Origin: Microbacteriaceae bacterium 3FA27C10
Lineage (GTDB): Bacteria; Actinomycetota; Actinomycetes; Actinomycetales; Microbacteriaceae
Direction of reading: 5' to 3'
DNA length: 64,000 nt
Assembly (NCBI GenBank): GCA_005502775.1
Contig: SCNI01000005.1
Location: 1 to 64,000 of the forward strand
The notes under the pieces are model-generated. The model saw only the letters and a program-made list of their open reading frames with translations, did no database searches and was not told the origin of the DNA. Of this stretch, positions 51,599 through 61,544 are shown piece after piece. A program made the position numbers and the translations under genes. Numbering within the stretch: the stretch's first letter is position 1; the number at the start of each line of letters is the position of its first letter.

Positions 51599-52630
51599 CT
51601 AGAGGGTTCCGCGGGCCGAGATGACGCTGATCATGCGTTCGAGGGCGAACACGGGATCGCGCCCGGCTCCCTTGACGCTCTCGTCGGTCTCAGCGAGCAC
51701 CTGGATGCTCCGGCCGAGACCCTCGCTCGACCAGCCGGAGAGATCGCGGCGCGCCCGATCGACCTGCCACGGCGCCATGCCGAGCTGCCCGGCCAGCTGG
51801 CCGGAGGCACCGCGCGTGCCGAGCACCTTCGCCATCGTGCGGAGTTTCATGGCGAAGGCGGCGACGATCGGCACCGGATCTGCGCCTGAGGCGAGCGCGT
51901 GGCGCAGCAACGCCAGCGCGTCGCCGTAGTTGCCGGCGATGGCCGAATCGGCCACCGCGAAGGCGTTGGTCTCGACGCGCCCCGCGTAGTAGCGCTCGAC
52001 GGTGACTTCGGTGATCTCCTCGCTCGCGTCGGAGACGAGCTGAGCACAGGCGGCCGAGAGCTCGGCCAGGTCGTCGGAGAACGCCGAGACCAGGGCGCGA
52101 ATGGCGCCCGGGGTGGCTCGTTTGCCCGCAGCCCGGAATTCGGCCGAGGCGAACTCGTACTTGTCGGAGTCGCGCTTGAGCTCGGCGCACACGATCTCGA
52201 CGGCGACACCGGATGCCGCCCGCACCGCCTCGAGCAGCTTCTTGCCGCGCACCCCGCCGCCGTGCCGGAGCACGAGGTAGGTGTCGTCGGCCGGGTAACC
52301 CAGGTAGGCGATGGTGTCGTCGAGGAACGCGTCGGTGCACTTCTCGACGGCGGACACCCGGATCAGCCGGGGCTCACCGAACAGCGAGGGGCTCGCGAGC
52401 GAGAGAAGCTCTCCGGGCACGTACGAGGCGGCATCGACGTCGGTGACCTCGAGGCTCGGGTCTTCGGCCTTCAGAAGATCGCGCAGCTGGCGGATCGCGC
52501 GTTCGGCGAGGAAGGTCTCTGGGCCGGTGACGAGCACCACCGGCGACGGGCGCACCTGGTTCCATTCCAGTTGAGGGATGGCGACCTTGGCGCTCGCCTT
52601 CGCGGGCGCCTTGCTGCGGGCGACGGCCAC
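51599..52630 (-). CDS. holA: DNA polymerase III delta subunit
   Basis: HolA is the clamp-loader subunit that opens the sliding clamp. The 343-residue product has VVLVTGPETFLAERAIRQL (about 32-50), LFGEPRLIRV, and the C-terminal helical collar with MAPWQVDRARRDL. GTG 52630 has GGAGG five bases ahead; GTG 52636 is directly adjacent to the same GGAGG, too close to be used. It lies between comEC and rpsT, a standard position. Confidence 0.95.
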   Translation of the reverse strand: MAVARSKAPAKASAKVAIPQLEWNQVRPSPVVLVTGPETFLAERAIRQLRDLLKAEDPSLEVTDVDAASYVPGELLSLASPSLFGEPRLIRVSAVEKCTDAFLDDTIAYLGYPADDTYLVLRHGGGVRGKKLLEAVRAASGVAVEIVCAELKRDSDKYEFASAEFRAAGKRATPGAIRALVSAFSDDLAELSAACAQLVSDASEEITEVTVERYYAGRVETNAFAVADSAIAGNYGDALALLRHALASGADPVPIVAAFAMKLRTMAKVLGTRGASGQLAGQLGMAPWQVDRARRDLSGWSSEGLGRSIQVLAETDESVKGAGRDPVFALERMISVISARGTL

Positions 52631-52735
52631 GGGCACCTCCTCGATCGACTGCTCCGACGCGACTCGCCCCGACGTGCGGCCGCGGAATCAGCCTAGCCGC
52701 CGCCACCGACCCTTCGCCGTCGCCCACGATGCGCG

Positions 52736-55312
52736 CTAGGGAGGCTTCGCTCGTTCGGTCCACACGGAAATCGCCGTGGCGGTGCCCGAGAGCACGATGA
52801 GACCCTCCTGGTCGGTACGGAAGGCGCGCGTGCCGGCGCGACCGAGCATGCCGAGCAGGCGTTCCGTGGGATGACCGTAGCTGTTGTCGATGCCGACCGA
52901 GATCAGTCCGATCACCGCCCGGATCTGCCGGTACAGGCGCTCACTCTGGTCTGCCGAGCCGTGGTGCGCGACTTTCACCACGTCGACCTGGCCGATGGCG
53001 TTCGCGGCGAGCACGGCATCCTGCGCCTGCTCCCCCAGGTCGCCGAGGAAGAGCAGCCGCATCGCCCCGCTGAAGAGCACCGTGACGCTCGCGGGATTGC
53101 CTGTGAGCGTGGTGCCGGTGCGCGGCCACAGCACATCCCACCGGTAGTCGCCGAGCGTGCCCGACATGCCGCGACGGCCGTCGGCGACGAGCGCACCGCC
53201 GGTGCGCAGCCGCTCGACGAGCCTGCGGTCGGCGGCCCCGTCGGGCGGCCCGACGAGGGCGTGGTCGACGTGGCCGATCACCGCGTCGAGCCCGCCCACG
53301 TGATCGCGGTCGTAGTGCGTCAGCACGAGCAGGTCGATGCGGTCGATCCGCAGCCGGGTGAGACACGCGGAGAGCGGCGCCGGTTGCGGCCCGACGTCGA
53401 CCAGCGCCACTTCACCGCGGCTGTGCACGAGCACCGCGTCTCCCTGACCGATGTCGCAGGCGGCGACCTGCCAGTCGGGCGCAATCGCTCCCCCTCGCGC
53501 GATCGAGCCGCCCGCGAGGACTCCGGCGGTCACCAGCAGCCCGAGCACGCTGATTCCCCCGGCGGTGAGGGCGACCCGCGGATGCGCGCGGGCCGTGGCC
53601 AAGGCGACCGCGATCAGCAGCACCAGCAGCACGGCGACCGTGGCAGCGACCACGCCGTCGGGAACATCGACGGCCGCGAAGGGCGCGGCGGCGAAGAACC
53701 GTGCGACGGCCCCGATCCATGCTGAGGGAACCCAGGGCAACCAGGCCGCGATGGAGGCGAGCCCGGGGGCGGCTGCGGCGACGAGGCAGACCAGCAGCCC
53801 GAGCACGCTCACGAGCGCCGCAGCCGGCTCCGCGAGCACGTTGGCGGGCAGGGTGTACGGCGTGATCTGGGGAGCGAGCAGGAAGAGCACCGGTTGGCAG
53901 GCCAGTTGCGCGGCGACGGGGACGGCGAGCGCCGTCGCGAGCGCGGGAGGGAGCAGCCGTGCGCCGAGCGCCGCGAGGGGCCGTGTGAGCAGGAGCAGCC
54001 CTCCCGTCGCCAGCACCGAGAGCGAGAACCCGGCGCTTCGGGCGAGCCAGGGGTCGAGCGCCAGAAGCACGATCACGGAGAGGCAGAGCGGGCCGATGCC
54101 GCTCGCCGGCCGGCCGAGGGCGCTGGCGACGAGCACGATGGCGGCCATGGTGGCCGCCCGCAGCACGCTCGGTTCCGGCGTGACGAGCACCACGAAGAGC
54201 ACCAGAACCCCGAGGGACACCAGGATGCGCGCGCAACGCCCGAGCCCCACCACGCCACCGAGCTGCATGACGGCCATCACCACGATGGCGCAGTTCGCTC
54301 CCGAGACCGCCGTGAGGTGGGTGAGACCGCTCACGGTCATGGCGTCGCGCAGTGAGGCCGACACCCCGCTGTCGTCACCGATGGCGAGACCGGCCAGCAA
54401 CTGGGCCCCGTCGCCGGGAAGCACCGCGGCCGACTGCCGGAAGGAGGACCGCAGCCCGTCGGCCCAGTCGAGATACCACGGGGGCTCCGCAATCTTGTCG
54501 GGAGAGCCCCGCGCGAAGAACAGGAACTCCCGCGAATCACCGGGCTCGAGGCTCGTGAGCGAGCCCTGCGCCCGGAACCGCGACCCGATGTTGAGCGAGT
54601 CCGTGTTCTCGACCGTCGCGAACACGAGCGTCGGTGCGCGGGCGGAGCTTCTTCGACCCGCGGTGTCGAAAGCGACGAGTTCTGCCTCGATCATCACCCT
54701 GGTCTCGGACGGAGCTCCGGGGGCAGCCGTCCCGACCGCAGCCGCTGCGGAGCCCGTGCCCGGCACCGCCCCCGCCTGCCCGCCCGAATCGGCCGCGAAC
54801 CCGAACGGCGACGTCGGTGCCCGCTTCGGCGTACCGGTGACCACGAACTCCCCTTGGCCGCTGCGCGGGCCGGTCGCGTCCAGGGCGCTCGGGTGGCGAA
54901 GCTGACCGAGGGCGAACAGCGAGGTGCACACGAGCGCCACCGCCGCGGCCACGAGCCCCACGGCGGGGAGTGCGCTCCGGCCGGCTCGTGCCAGGCGGTG
55001 ACGGCAGCTCCCGCCCCGCCGCTCCCGAACCCGCCTCACGGCGCTGACACCACCCTCTGGCGCACGCCCGGGCTCACCGCGCCGCACCACGAGGAGCAGC
55101 ACTGTGACCACGGCGGCGACCGACCACGCGCCGGCGCACGCCCAGGCGGCACTCCCCCGGGTTCCGGTGAGCACGCCCGCCGCGGCCCAGGTGGCGACGG
55201 CGGCGGGCACGAGCCTCACGTCGGTGGCGCGCGGGATCGGCCCGGGGTGGGCCGCACCGAGGTCGACGCGGTCGGGGTCGGCCCGCTCGGGGCCGGCGTC
55301 CTCGCGCCTCAC
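52736..55312 (-). CDS. comEC: ComEC/Rec2 DNA uptake channel
   Basis: ComEC forms the DNA channel across the membrane in natural competence. The 858-residue product has two N-terminal membrane segments, an OB-like region (about 170-280), the Competence domain with about nine helices (about 300-590) and a C-terminal metallo-beta-lactamase domain with THYDRDHVGG (near 667). The GTG at 55312 overlaps the comEA stop (GTGA). Confidence 0.95.
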   Translation of the reverse strand: MRREDAGPERADPDRVDLGAAHPGPIPRATDVRLVPAAVATWAAAGVLTGTRGSAAWACAGAWSVAAVVTVLLLVVRRGEPGRAPEGGVSAVRRVRERRGGSCRHRLARAGRSALPAVGLVAAAVALVCTSLFALGQLRHPSALDATGPRSGQGEFVVTGTPKRAPTSPFGFAADSGGQAGAVPGTGSAAAAVGTAAPGAPSETRVMIEAELVAFDTAGRRSSARAPTLVFATVENTDSLNIGSRFRAQGSLTSLEPGDSREFLFFARGSPDKIAEPPWYLDWADGLRSSFRQSAAVLPGDGAQLLAGLAIGDDSGVSASLRDAMTVSGLTHLTAVSGANCAIVVMAVMQLGGVVGLGRCARILVSLGVLVLFVVLVTPEPSVLRAATMAAIVLVASALGRPASGIGPLCLSVIVLLALDPWLARSAGFSLSVLATGGLLLLTRPLAALGARLLPPALATALAVPVAAQLACQPVLFLLAPQITPYTLPANVLAEPAAALVSVLGLLVCLVAAAAPGLASIAAWLPWVPSAWIGAVARFFAAAPFAAVDVPDGVVAATVAVLLVLLIAVALATARAHPRVALTAGGISVLGLLVTAGVLAGGSIARGGAIAPDWQVAACDIGQGDAVLVHSRGEVALVDVGPQPAPLSACLTRLRIDRIDLLVLTHYDRDHVGGLDAVIGHVDHALVGPPDGAADRRLVERLRTGGALVADGRRGMSGTLGDYRWDVLWPRTGTTLTGNPASVTVLFSGAMRLLFLGDLGEQAQDAVLAANAIGQVDVVKVAHHGSADQSERLYRQIRAVIGLISVGIDNSYGHPTERLLGMLGRAGTRAFRTDQEGLIVLSGTATAISVWTERAKPP

Positions 55313-56103
55313 ACGGTCACCAGGTCTCTCAGGCCCTCGAGGGTCTTGTCTCCGATGCCGGTGACCTGGAGCAGGTCGTCGACGGCGGAGAAGGGCCCGT
55401 TGGTCTCCCGCCAACTCACGATCCGCGCGGCCATGGCCGGGCCGATCCTCGGCAGCGCATCGAGGTCGAGTGCCGTCGCTGCATTCAGGTTCACCTTCGC
55501 GCCCGCCGGCGGCGCTGCGCCGGACCCTGCACTCGCGCCCGCAGCCGGAAGCCCCGCCGCCGCCCCGATCGGTGGTGCCTCCCCCAGTGCCAGGACCCGC
55601 AGCTGCTCACCATCGGTCAACGGCCGCGCCAGGTTCACCGACGACTGATCCGCCCCGTCGGCGAAACCACCGGCAAGGCCCAGCGCGTCGAACACCCTCG
55701 AGCCCTCGGCGAGTCGGTACACGCCCGGTGCCCGCACCGAGCCCAGCACGTGCACGAGCACCGCGGCACCGGTCGCGGCGGTCACTCCCGGCGCCGGGCC
55801 TGCGCCGGCGTCCGCCGGTGATCCTGCCTCCGACGGCGACTCTGGCGGCGACTCCGAGGGAGCGCCCGCGGCTTCGGTCGGCCGGCCCCGCGCATCCGGA
55901 GCCGCCGCGGCGACCGATCCCGGCGAGGAGCCCCCGGTTGCCGGTGCGAGCAGTGTGGTCGCACCCACGGGTGAGAGCGCGGTGACGAGCACCGAGCACA
56001 CGAGCGCCGCCACCACGAGCACGACCGCAGCGCCGATCCCGATGCGCACCCGCGCCGAGGGCCCGGTCTGCCGCTCCGACTGTGTGGTTTCCGTTTCTGA
56101 CAT
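55309..56103 (-). CDS. comEA: ComEA-type DNA-binding competence protein
   Basis: ComEA binds DNA outside the membrane and hands it to ComEC. The 264-residue product has a membrane helix (about 22-45), a Pro/Ala/Gly linker, a SLBB domain (about 108-160) and a C-terminal helix-hairpin-helix pair (about 203-264) with ALDLDALPRIGPAMAARI. The ATG has TACTCT six bases ahead. Confidence 0.95.
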   Translation of the reverse strand: MSETETTQSERQTGPSARVRIGIGAAVVLVVAALVCSVLVTALSPVGATTLLAPATGGSSPGSVAAAAPDARGRPTEAAGAPSESPPESPSEAGSPADAGAGPAPGVTAATGAAVLVHVLGSVRAPGVYRLAEGSRVFDALGLAGGFADGADQSSVNLARPLTDGEQLRVLALGEAPPIGAAAGLPAAGASAGSGAAPPAGAKVNLNAATALDLDALPRIGPAMAARIVSWRETNGPFSAVDDLLQVTGIGDKTLEGLRDLVTV

Positions 56104-56115
56104 GGCGCCAGAGTA
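56104..56115 (-). promoter_or_regulatory. predicted comEA promoter -10 element (leaderless)
   Basis: TACTCT (complement of 56110-56115), six bases, then ATG. The -35 is weak. Confidence 0.45.
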
Positions 56116-56166
56116 GGAACGGCGAAGCGCCGGTCGCGGCCCGTCGCCGCGATCTGTGGAGAACTT

Positions 56167-58776
56167 CTACGAAGCGGGCCTTGTGACGAAGTTGATCAGC
56201 CGCGGAGCGCGGGCCACGACCGTCACGACCTCGCGGTCGCCGATCGAGCGCCCCACCGACGGCAGCGCACGTGCCGCCGCCTCGAGTTCCGGGCCGGAGA
56301 TCTTGGGCGACACCTCGATGCGGTCGCGCACCTTGCCGTCGACCTGCACGACCGCCGTGACCGTCTCCTCGGTGAGCAGGGACGCATCCGCGCCCCGCCA
56401 GCCGTAGTTGGCGATCGACGGCTCGTAGCCGAGCCGGGCCCACATGTCCTCGGCCGTGTAGGGCGCGAACAGCGAGAGGCCGAGCGCGACGGTCTCCACC
56501 GCTTCGCGCACGGCCGGGTCGCCACCACCGGGGCCGGAGTCGATGGCCTTGCGCGCCGCGTTGACGAGCTCCATCAAGCGCGCCACCACCACGTTGAACT
56601 TGAACGCCTCGATCAGGCCGGGGGCCTCCGCGAGGAACTTGTGCGTCACCCGGCGCAGCGCACGATCTCCGTCGCGCCAGTTCACCTCGGGGGGCGAGGT
56701 CACGTCGCCGACGAGCCGCCAGGCCCGGGCGAGGAACTTCGCCGAGCCGGCGGGCGAGACATCCGCCCAGTCGATGTCGTCTTCGGGCGGGCCCGCGAAC
56801 GCCATCGTCAGGCGCACCGCGTCGACGCCGTGCTCGTCGAGCTGGTCGGAGAGGCGCACGAGGTTGCCCTTCGACTTCGACATGGCCGAGCCGTCCATCA
56901 GCACCATGCCCTGGTTCAGCAGCGCACTGAAGGGCTCGGTGAACGAGACGTAGCCGAGGTCGAAGAGCACCTTCGTGATGAAGCGGGCGTAGAGCAGGTG
57001 CAGGATGGCGTGCGTGACGCCACCGACGTACTGGTCGACCGGCGCCCACTTGTCGACCTCGCGCGGGTCGAAGGCCTGCGTCTCGTCGTTCGGCGAGAGG
57101 AAACGCAGGAAGTACCACGAGCTGTCGACGAAGGTGTCCATCGTGTCGGGGTCGCGGCGCGCAGGGCTGCCGTCGACCGGGTTCGGCACGTTCACCCAGT
57201 CCTCGGCGGCACCGAGCGGCGAGGTGCCCTTCGGCGTGAGGTTGAGGCCCTCGGTCGGCGGCAGCACCACCGGCAGCTGGTCCTCGGGAACCGCGTACTC
57301 CTGGCCGTCTTCACCGTGGATGATCGGGATCGGCGTTCCCCAGTAGCGCTGTCGCGAGATGAGCCAGTCGCGCAGGCGGTAGTTCTTGGCCGGCCGGCCG
57401 GTGCCCGCCGCCTCGAGGATCTCGATGATCTTGCGGATGGCGTTCGACTTCGACAGCCCGTCCAGCGGCCCCGAATTGACCAGACGCCCCTCGCCGGCCA
57501 GCGCGATGCCGGTCTTCGCGGGGTTGAGGTCGTCGAGCTCGAGCAGGTCTTCGGGCAGTTCGTCGCCGTGCAGCACCGGGATGGCGCCGGTGACGGGCGC
57601 GAGGGTGTCGACGACGGTCTTGATCGGCAGGTCGAAGGCGCGCGCGAAGTCGAGATCGCGCTGGTCGTGCGCGGGAACGGCCATGACCGCTCCGTGGCCG
57701 TAGTCGGCGAGCACGTAGTCGGCCGCCCAGATAGGCAGACGCGCGCCGTTCACGGGGTTGATCGCGTAGCGCTCGAGGAAGATGCCGGTCTTCGGCCGGT
57801 CGGTCGCCTGGCGCTCGGTCTCCGAGGATTTCTGCACCTCGGCGAGGTACTTCGCGAAGCGCTCCTTCACCTCGGCCGAGTCCGAGCCGGCCACCAGATC
57901 TTGAGCCAGGTCGGAGTCGGGGGCCACCACCATGAAGGTCGCCCCGTAGAGCGTGTCGGGACGGGTCGTGAACACCGTCACGGGCTCGTCGCGGCCCTCG
58001 ATGGCGAAGTCGACGTCGGCGCCGATCGAGCGGCCGATCCAGTTGCGCTGCATCGCGATGACCTTCGACGGCCAGGTCCCCTCGAGCTGCTTGAGGTCGT
58101 CGAGCAGGCGGTCGGCGTAGTCGGTGATGCGGAAGTACCACTGCGTCAGCTTCTTCTTCACCACGAGGGCGCCGGAGCGCTCGGAGGTGCCGTCGGGCAG
58201 CACCTGCTCGTTGGCGAGCACGGTCTGGTCCACCGGGTCCCAGTTGACCCACGACGCCTTGCGGTAGGCCAGGCCCTTCTCGTACATCTTGAGGAACAGC
58301 CACTGGTTCCACTTGTAGTACTCGGGGTCGGAGGTGTGCAGCACACGGTCCCAGTCGAAGGAGGTCGCGTAGCGCTTCATGCTGGTGCGCTGCTGGTCGA
58401 TGTTGTCGTAGGTCCACTGACGCGGGTCGAGGCCGCGCTTGATGGCGGCGTTCTCGGCGGGCAAGCCGAACGAGTCCCAGCCGATCGGGTGCAGCACGTT
58501 GAAGCCCTGCTGCCGCCAGTAGCGCGCGATCACGTCGCCCAGCGCATACGCCTCCGCGTGACCCATGTGCAGGTCGCCGGAGGGGTAGGGGAACATGTCG
58601 AGCACGTACTTGCGCGGGCGCTTGTCGCCTTCGAGGTCGGTGCGGAAGGGCTTCGACTCCTCCCAGATGGGCATCCACTTGTCTTGGATGGCCTGGAAGT
58701 CGTAGCGCTCGGCGTCGTCGTTCCACGACCCGCCCGGGGCGGAGTCGGCACTGACGGAGGTGTTCTCGGTGACCAC
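56167..58776 (-). CDS. leuS: leucine-tRNA ligase
   Basis: The 869-residue class I synthetase has the HMGH signature (70-73), the CP1 editing domain (about 245-440), MSKSKGN (near 630) and the C-terminal anticodon domain. GTG 58776 gives the normal N-terminus ([12 protein letters not shown]); no ATG precedes it in frame in a credible place. The upstream open frame reads into a divergent promoter region. TAGTAC at 58881-58886 (complement) may be its -10. Confidence 0.96.
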   Translation of the reverse strand: MVTENTSVSADSAPGGSWNDDAERYDFQAIQDKWMPIWEESKPFRTDLEGDKRPRKYVLDMFPYPSGDLHMGHAEAYALGDVIARYWRQQGFNVLHPIGWDSFGLPAENAAIKRGLDPRQWTYDNIDQQRTSMKRYATSFDWDRVLHTSDPEYYKWNQWLFLKMYEKGLAYRKASWVNWDPVDQTVLANEQVLPDGTSERSGALVVKKKLTQWYFRITDYADRLLDDLKQLEGTWPSKVIAMQRNWIGRSIGADVDFAIEGRDEPVTVFTTRPDTLYGATFMVVAPDSDLAQDLVAGSDSAEVKERFAKYLAEVQKSSETERQATDRPKTGIFLERYAINPVNGARLPIWAADYVLADYGHGAVMAVPAHDQRDLDFARAFDLPIKTVVDTLAPVTGAIPVLHGDELPEDLLELDDLNPAKTGIALAGEGRLVNSGPLDGLSKSNAIRKIIEILEAAGTGRPAKNYRLRDWLISRQRYWGTPIPIIHGEDGQEYAVPEDQLPVVLPPTEGLNLTPKGTSPLGAAEDWVNVPNPVDGSPARRDPDTMDTFVDSSWYFLRFLSPNDETQAFDPREVDKWAPVDQYVGGVTHAILHLLYARFITKVLFDLGYVSFTEPFSALLNQGMVLMDGSAMSKSKGNLVRLSDQLDEHGVDAVRLTMAFAGPPEDDIDWADVSPAGSAKFLARAWRLVGDVTSPPEVNWRDGDRALRRVTHKFLAEAPGLIEAFKFNVVVARLMELVNAARKAIDSGPGGGDPAVREAVETVALGLSLFAPYTAEDMWARLGYEPSIANYGWRGADASLLTEETVTAVVQVDGKVRDRIEVSPKISGPELEAAARALPSVGRSIGDREVVTVVARAPRLINFVTRPAS

Positions 58777-58976
58777 GTGACTCTCATTCGTTGCTTGCGC
58801 AGGCGATTCAGGGGTTTCGGCAGAACTGCCAGAAGCGTGAGCCGCTCGGGATGGCGCGCACGGCGCACCAGGAGTCAACAGTACTAAACCTTGCCGTGTT
58901 CCCGTCGAGCAGCCTCTCGCGGGGCCTCGCCGGCGCTGTACTAGCGTAGATCGTGACCAGAGGAGGAAGACCGAAG

Positions 58977-59783
58977 ATGGCCGAGGCTCCCGCGACCTTC
59001 GTCTGGAACGGGGATGCGCTCGTCGAGCGCGAACTCCATCCGCACGATGCCCTCGTGGCGGCCGATTCGTGGTTCGTCTCGCCCTCAGGCCGGGCGCGTG
59101 CGATCGACGCCCACCGCGAGCGCTTCCTCGCGGCCGCTGCGGCGCCCACGGCCACCGCCCCGACACCCGCCTCCGACGCCGAGGCGTTCTGGGGCGCGGC
59201 CATCGGCCGGCTCCGTGCCTACCGCACCGGCACCCTCTTCCCCCGCGTCGAGCTCGCCCTCGTCGAGGGCGAGCCCGAGCTGCGCCTGCGCGTGCGCGTG
59301 GCGCCGCGCCGGCGCGAGACGGCGGTGCTGAGCACGCACGACGGCCCCGATCCGCGCACCGTCCCGCGCATCAAGGGCCCCGACCTCGACACCCTGATCG
59401 CCCTCCGCGCCGCCGCTCAGGAGAACGGCGCCGACGAAGTGGCGCTGCTCGACGGCGGACCCGGCGGCCACCTCGTCGACGGCTCGAACTCGGCTCTGCT
59501 CTGGTGGCGCGGCGAGACCCTCGTGGCGCCGGCGAGCGATCTGGCGCGTGTGTCGAGCGTCACGGCCCGCAGCATCCGTCTCATCGCCACCGCCACCGGC
59601 ACCCGCGTCGTCGAAGAGCGCGCCCGCCCGGCCGAGCTCGCCGGCTGCGAGGTGTGGCTGGTGAGCGCGCTGCACGGCATCAGCGTGGTCGAGGCCTGGA
59701 TCGACGGCCCGCCCCTCGAGGCACGCCCGAGCCGCGCCTCCACCTGGCGACGACGGCTGGATGCGCTGAGCCGGCCGCTCTAG
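58977..59783 (+). CDS. class IV aminotransferase, pabC-like
   Basis: The 268-residue product has the branched-chain/ADC lyase fold with the PLP lysine Lys133 ([10 protein letters not shown]) and C-terminal [18 protein letters not shown]. It could be 4-amino-4-deoxychorismate lyase for folate, but D-amino acid or branched-chain aminotransferase relatives are close. ATG 58977 has GAGGAGG about ten bases ahead; GTG 58953 is an alternative with TAGCGT five bases before it. Confidence 0.82.
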   Translation: MAEAPATFVWNGDALVERELHPHDALVAADSWFVSPSGRARAIDAHRERFLAAAAAPTATAPTPASDAEAFWGAAIGRLRAYRTGTLFPRVELALVEGEPELRLRVRVAPRRRETAVLSTHDGPDPRTVPRIKGPDLDTLIALRAAAQENGADEVALLDGGPGGHLVDGSNSALLWWRGETLVAPASDLARVSSVTARSIRLIATATGTRVVEERARPAELAGCEVWLVSALHGISVVEAWIDGPPLEARPSRASTWRRRLDALSRPL

Positions 59784-59900
59784 ACCGGCCGTCGGATGCG
59801 CATGCCCGGGTTGGTTCCCGCCCGGTCGCGCTAAGAGCGGCGGGTAGCCCGCATTCGAGCACTGCGCGCGACCTCGAGCGGCCACGGCCGCCGCCGCCGC
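59784..59900. other. intergenic gap between pabC-like gene and cydC
   Basis: 117 bases between convergent genes. GCGGG-TAG-CCCGC (about 59838-59850) is a short five-bp stem that may be a weak terminator. Nothing else is seen. Confidence 0.3.
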
Positions 59901-61544
59901 TCAGAGCCGCAGTGTGTGAGTGACCAGCTCCGGCGGGACGGGTGTGTGCGAGATCACGACGACCGCCCGCTCTTCTCCGGAGGCGGCGGCGAGCAGATCG
60001 GCGACGAGTGCATCCGCCCGGTCGGCGTCGACGTTGGCCGTCGGCTCGTCCAGCACGAGCACCGGGAAGCCGGCGAGCAGCGCCCGAGCCAGCGCGATGC
60101 GCTGCGCCTGCCCGCCCGAGACGAGGGAGCCGTGCTCCCCCACCCGGGCCGAGAGGCCGCCGCGTTCCCGCACCCACTCGCCGAGGCCCACGCGGTCGAG
60201 CACCGCGAGGAGCTCGTCGTCGCTCGCCGCCTCACGGGCGAAGAGCAGGTTCTGGCGGATGTCGTCGTCGAAGAGGTGCGGGCTCTGCTCGCAGAGCCCC
60301 ACCACGGTGCGCACGGCGTCCTGCTGGAGGTCCCGCACCTCGATGCCGTTCACCCGGTAGCTGCCGCCGTGCTCCAGAAAACGCACGAGCACGTGGGCGA
60401 GCGTGGTCTTGCCGGCGCCGCTCGCGCCGCGCACGAGGATGCGGTCGCCCGGCCGCACGTCGAGGTCGACGCCGCTCAGCGCATCCCGCCGCTCTCCGGG
60501 CCAGCGCGCCGAGACCTCACGCAGGCGCAGCGAGACCGGGCCACCGGGCAGCTCGTTCGCCGCACCGGGCCGATCGACCGGGATGCCGTCGGGCACGCTG
60601 TCGGGCACCACCGAGGCGATGCGGTCGGCGCTCGCGGCCACCTGCCGCCAGGCGCCCCAGGCCAGCGGAACCATGCCGAACACCTCGAACACGGCGAGCG
60701 GAACCAACGCCACGAGCGCGAGCGTCGGGCCCTCGAAGCCGCCGACGCCCAGCTGCGGGATGCCCGCGAGGAGGATGAGCACCGTCACGGCGCCCGCGAT
60801 CAGCGTGACGAGCGCCGCGGTGAGGCCTGCGCCGGCGGAACGGCGGATGAGCGCGCGGGTGAGCCGGGCATCCGCTTCGGCGAGCGAGGCGCGGGCACCG
60901 GATGCCGCCCCGTAGGCCACGAGGGTGTCGAGGTTCGCGAGGTAGTCGGCCAGCTCGGCCTGGTAGCCGCCGCGGAGCCCCGCGAGCTCGCGCTCGGCGC
61001 GGGAGGAGACCCAGGAGTTCGCGGCCGTACCCAACGCGGCGGCGAACACGAGTCCGGCGAGGAGCACGACACCGGCGGCAGGCAGCAGGATCCAGACCGC
61101 GACCACAGCGGCCACGGCTGTCAGCCCAGAGACGACGAGCGGCTGCACGACCCGCAGCGGGAGGTTCTGCTGCTCGTCGACGTCGGCCACCAGCCGGGTC
61201 AGCAGGTCGCCGCGGCGGCTCGAGCCGAGCCCGTCGGGCGAGACGGGCACGAGCCGCTCGTAGACGCCCACCCGCAGCTCGGGCATGGTGGCGAAGGCAG
61301 CGTCGTGGCTCGCGAGCCGCTCGACGTAGCGGAAGGCGGCCCGCCCGAGGGCGAAGGCCCGCACCGCGACCATCGCCGCGGAGAGGTACAGGATGGGCGG
61401 CTGCTCGGCGGCCTTCGTGATGAGGTAGGCGCTCGTGGCGAGCAGGCCCACCGCGCAGAGCGCGCTGACGAGCCCGAGCAGGGCGCCGGGAGCGAAGCGG
61501 CGCAGGCGCGGCTGCGCGAGCCGGATGACGTCGGAGCGGTTCAC
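59901..61544 (-). CDS. cydC: ABC exporter subunit CydC
   Basis: CydC with CydD forms a heterodimeric exporter of cysteine/glutathione needed to assemble cytochrome bd. The 547-residue product has an N-terminal six-helix membrane domain and a nucleotide-binding domain with Walker A GASGAGKTT (near 375) and LVSGGQAQR (near 477). GTG 61544 overlaps the cydD stop (GTGA). It follows cydD and cydB. Confidence 0.94.
   Translation of the reverse strand: MNRSDVIRLAQPRLRRFAPGALLGLVSALCAVGLLATSAYLITKAAEQPPILYLSAAMVAVRAFALGRAAFRYVERLASHDAAFATMPELRVGVYERLVPVSPDGLGSSRRGDLLTRLVADVDEQQNLPLRVVQPLVVSGLTAVAAVVAVWILLPAAGVVLLAGLVFAAALGTAANSWVSSRAERELAGLRGGYQAELADYLANLDTLVAYGAASGARASLAEADARLTRALIRRSAGAGLTAALVTLIAGAVTVLILLAGIPQLGVGGFEGPTLALVALVPLAVFEVFGMVPLAWGAWRQVAASADRIASVVPDSVPDGIPVDRPGAANELPGGPVSLRLREVSARWPGERRDALSGVDLDVRPGDRILVRGASGAGKTTLAHVLVRFLEHGGSYRVNGIEVRDLQQDAVRTVVGLCEQSPHLFDDDIRQNLLFAREAASDDELLAVLDRVGLGEWVRERGGLSARVGEHGSLVSGGQAQRIALARALLAGFPVLVLDEPTANVDADRADALVADLLAAASGEERAVVVISHTPVPPELVTHTLRL

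Noticed and set aside
58881-58886. leuS T-box riboswitch in the divergent gap
   Set aside because: The gap of about 200 bases shows no T-box core (AGGGTGGNACCGCG) or specifier stem.
56641-58887. 748-residue plus-strand frame opposite leuS
   Set aside because: An antisense shadow rich in Val, Gly, Arg, His; no recognisable motif, and LeuS is complete on the other strand.
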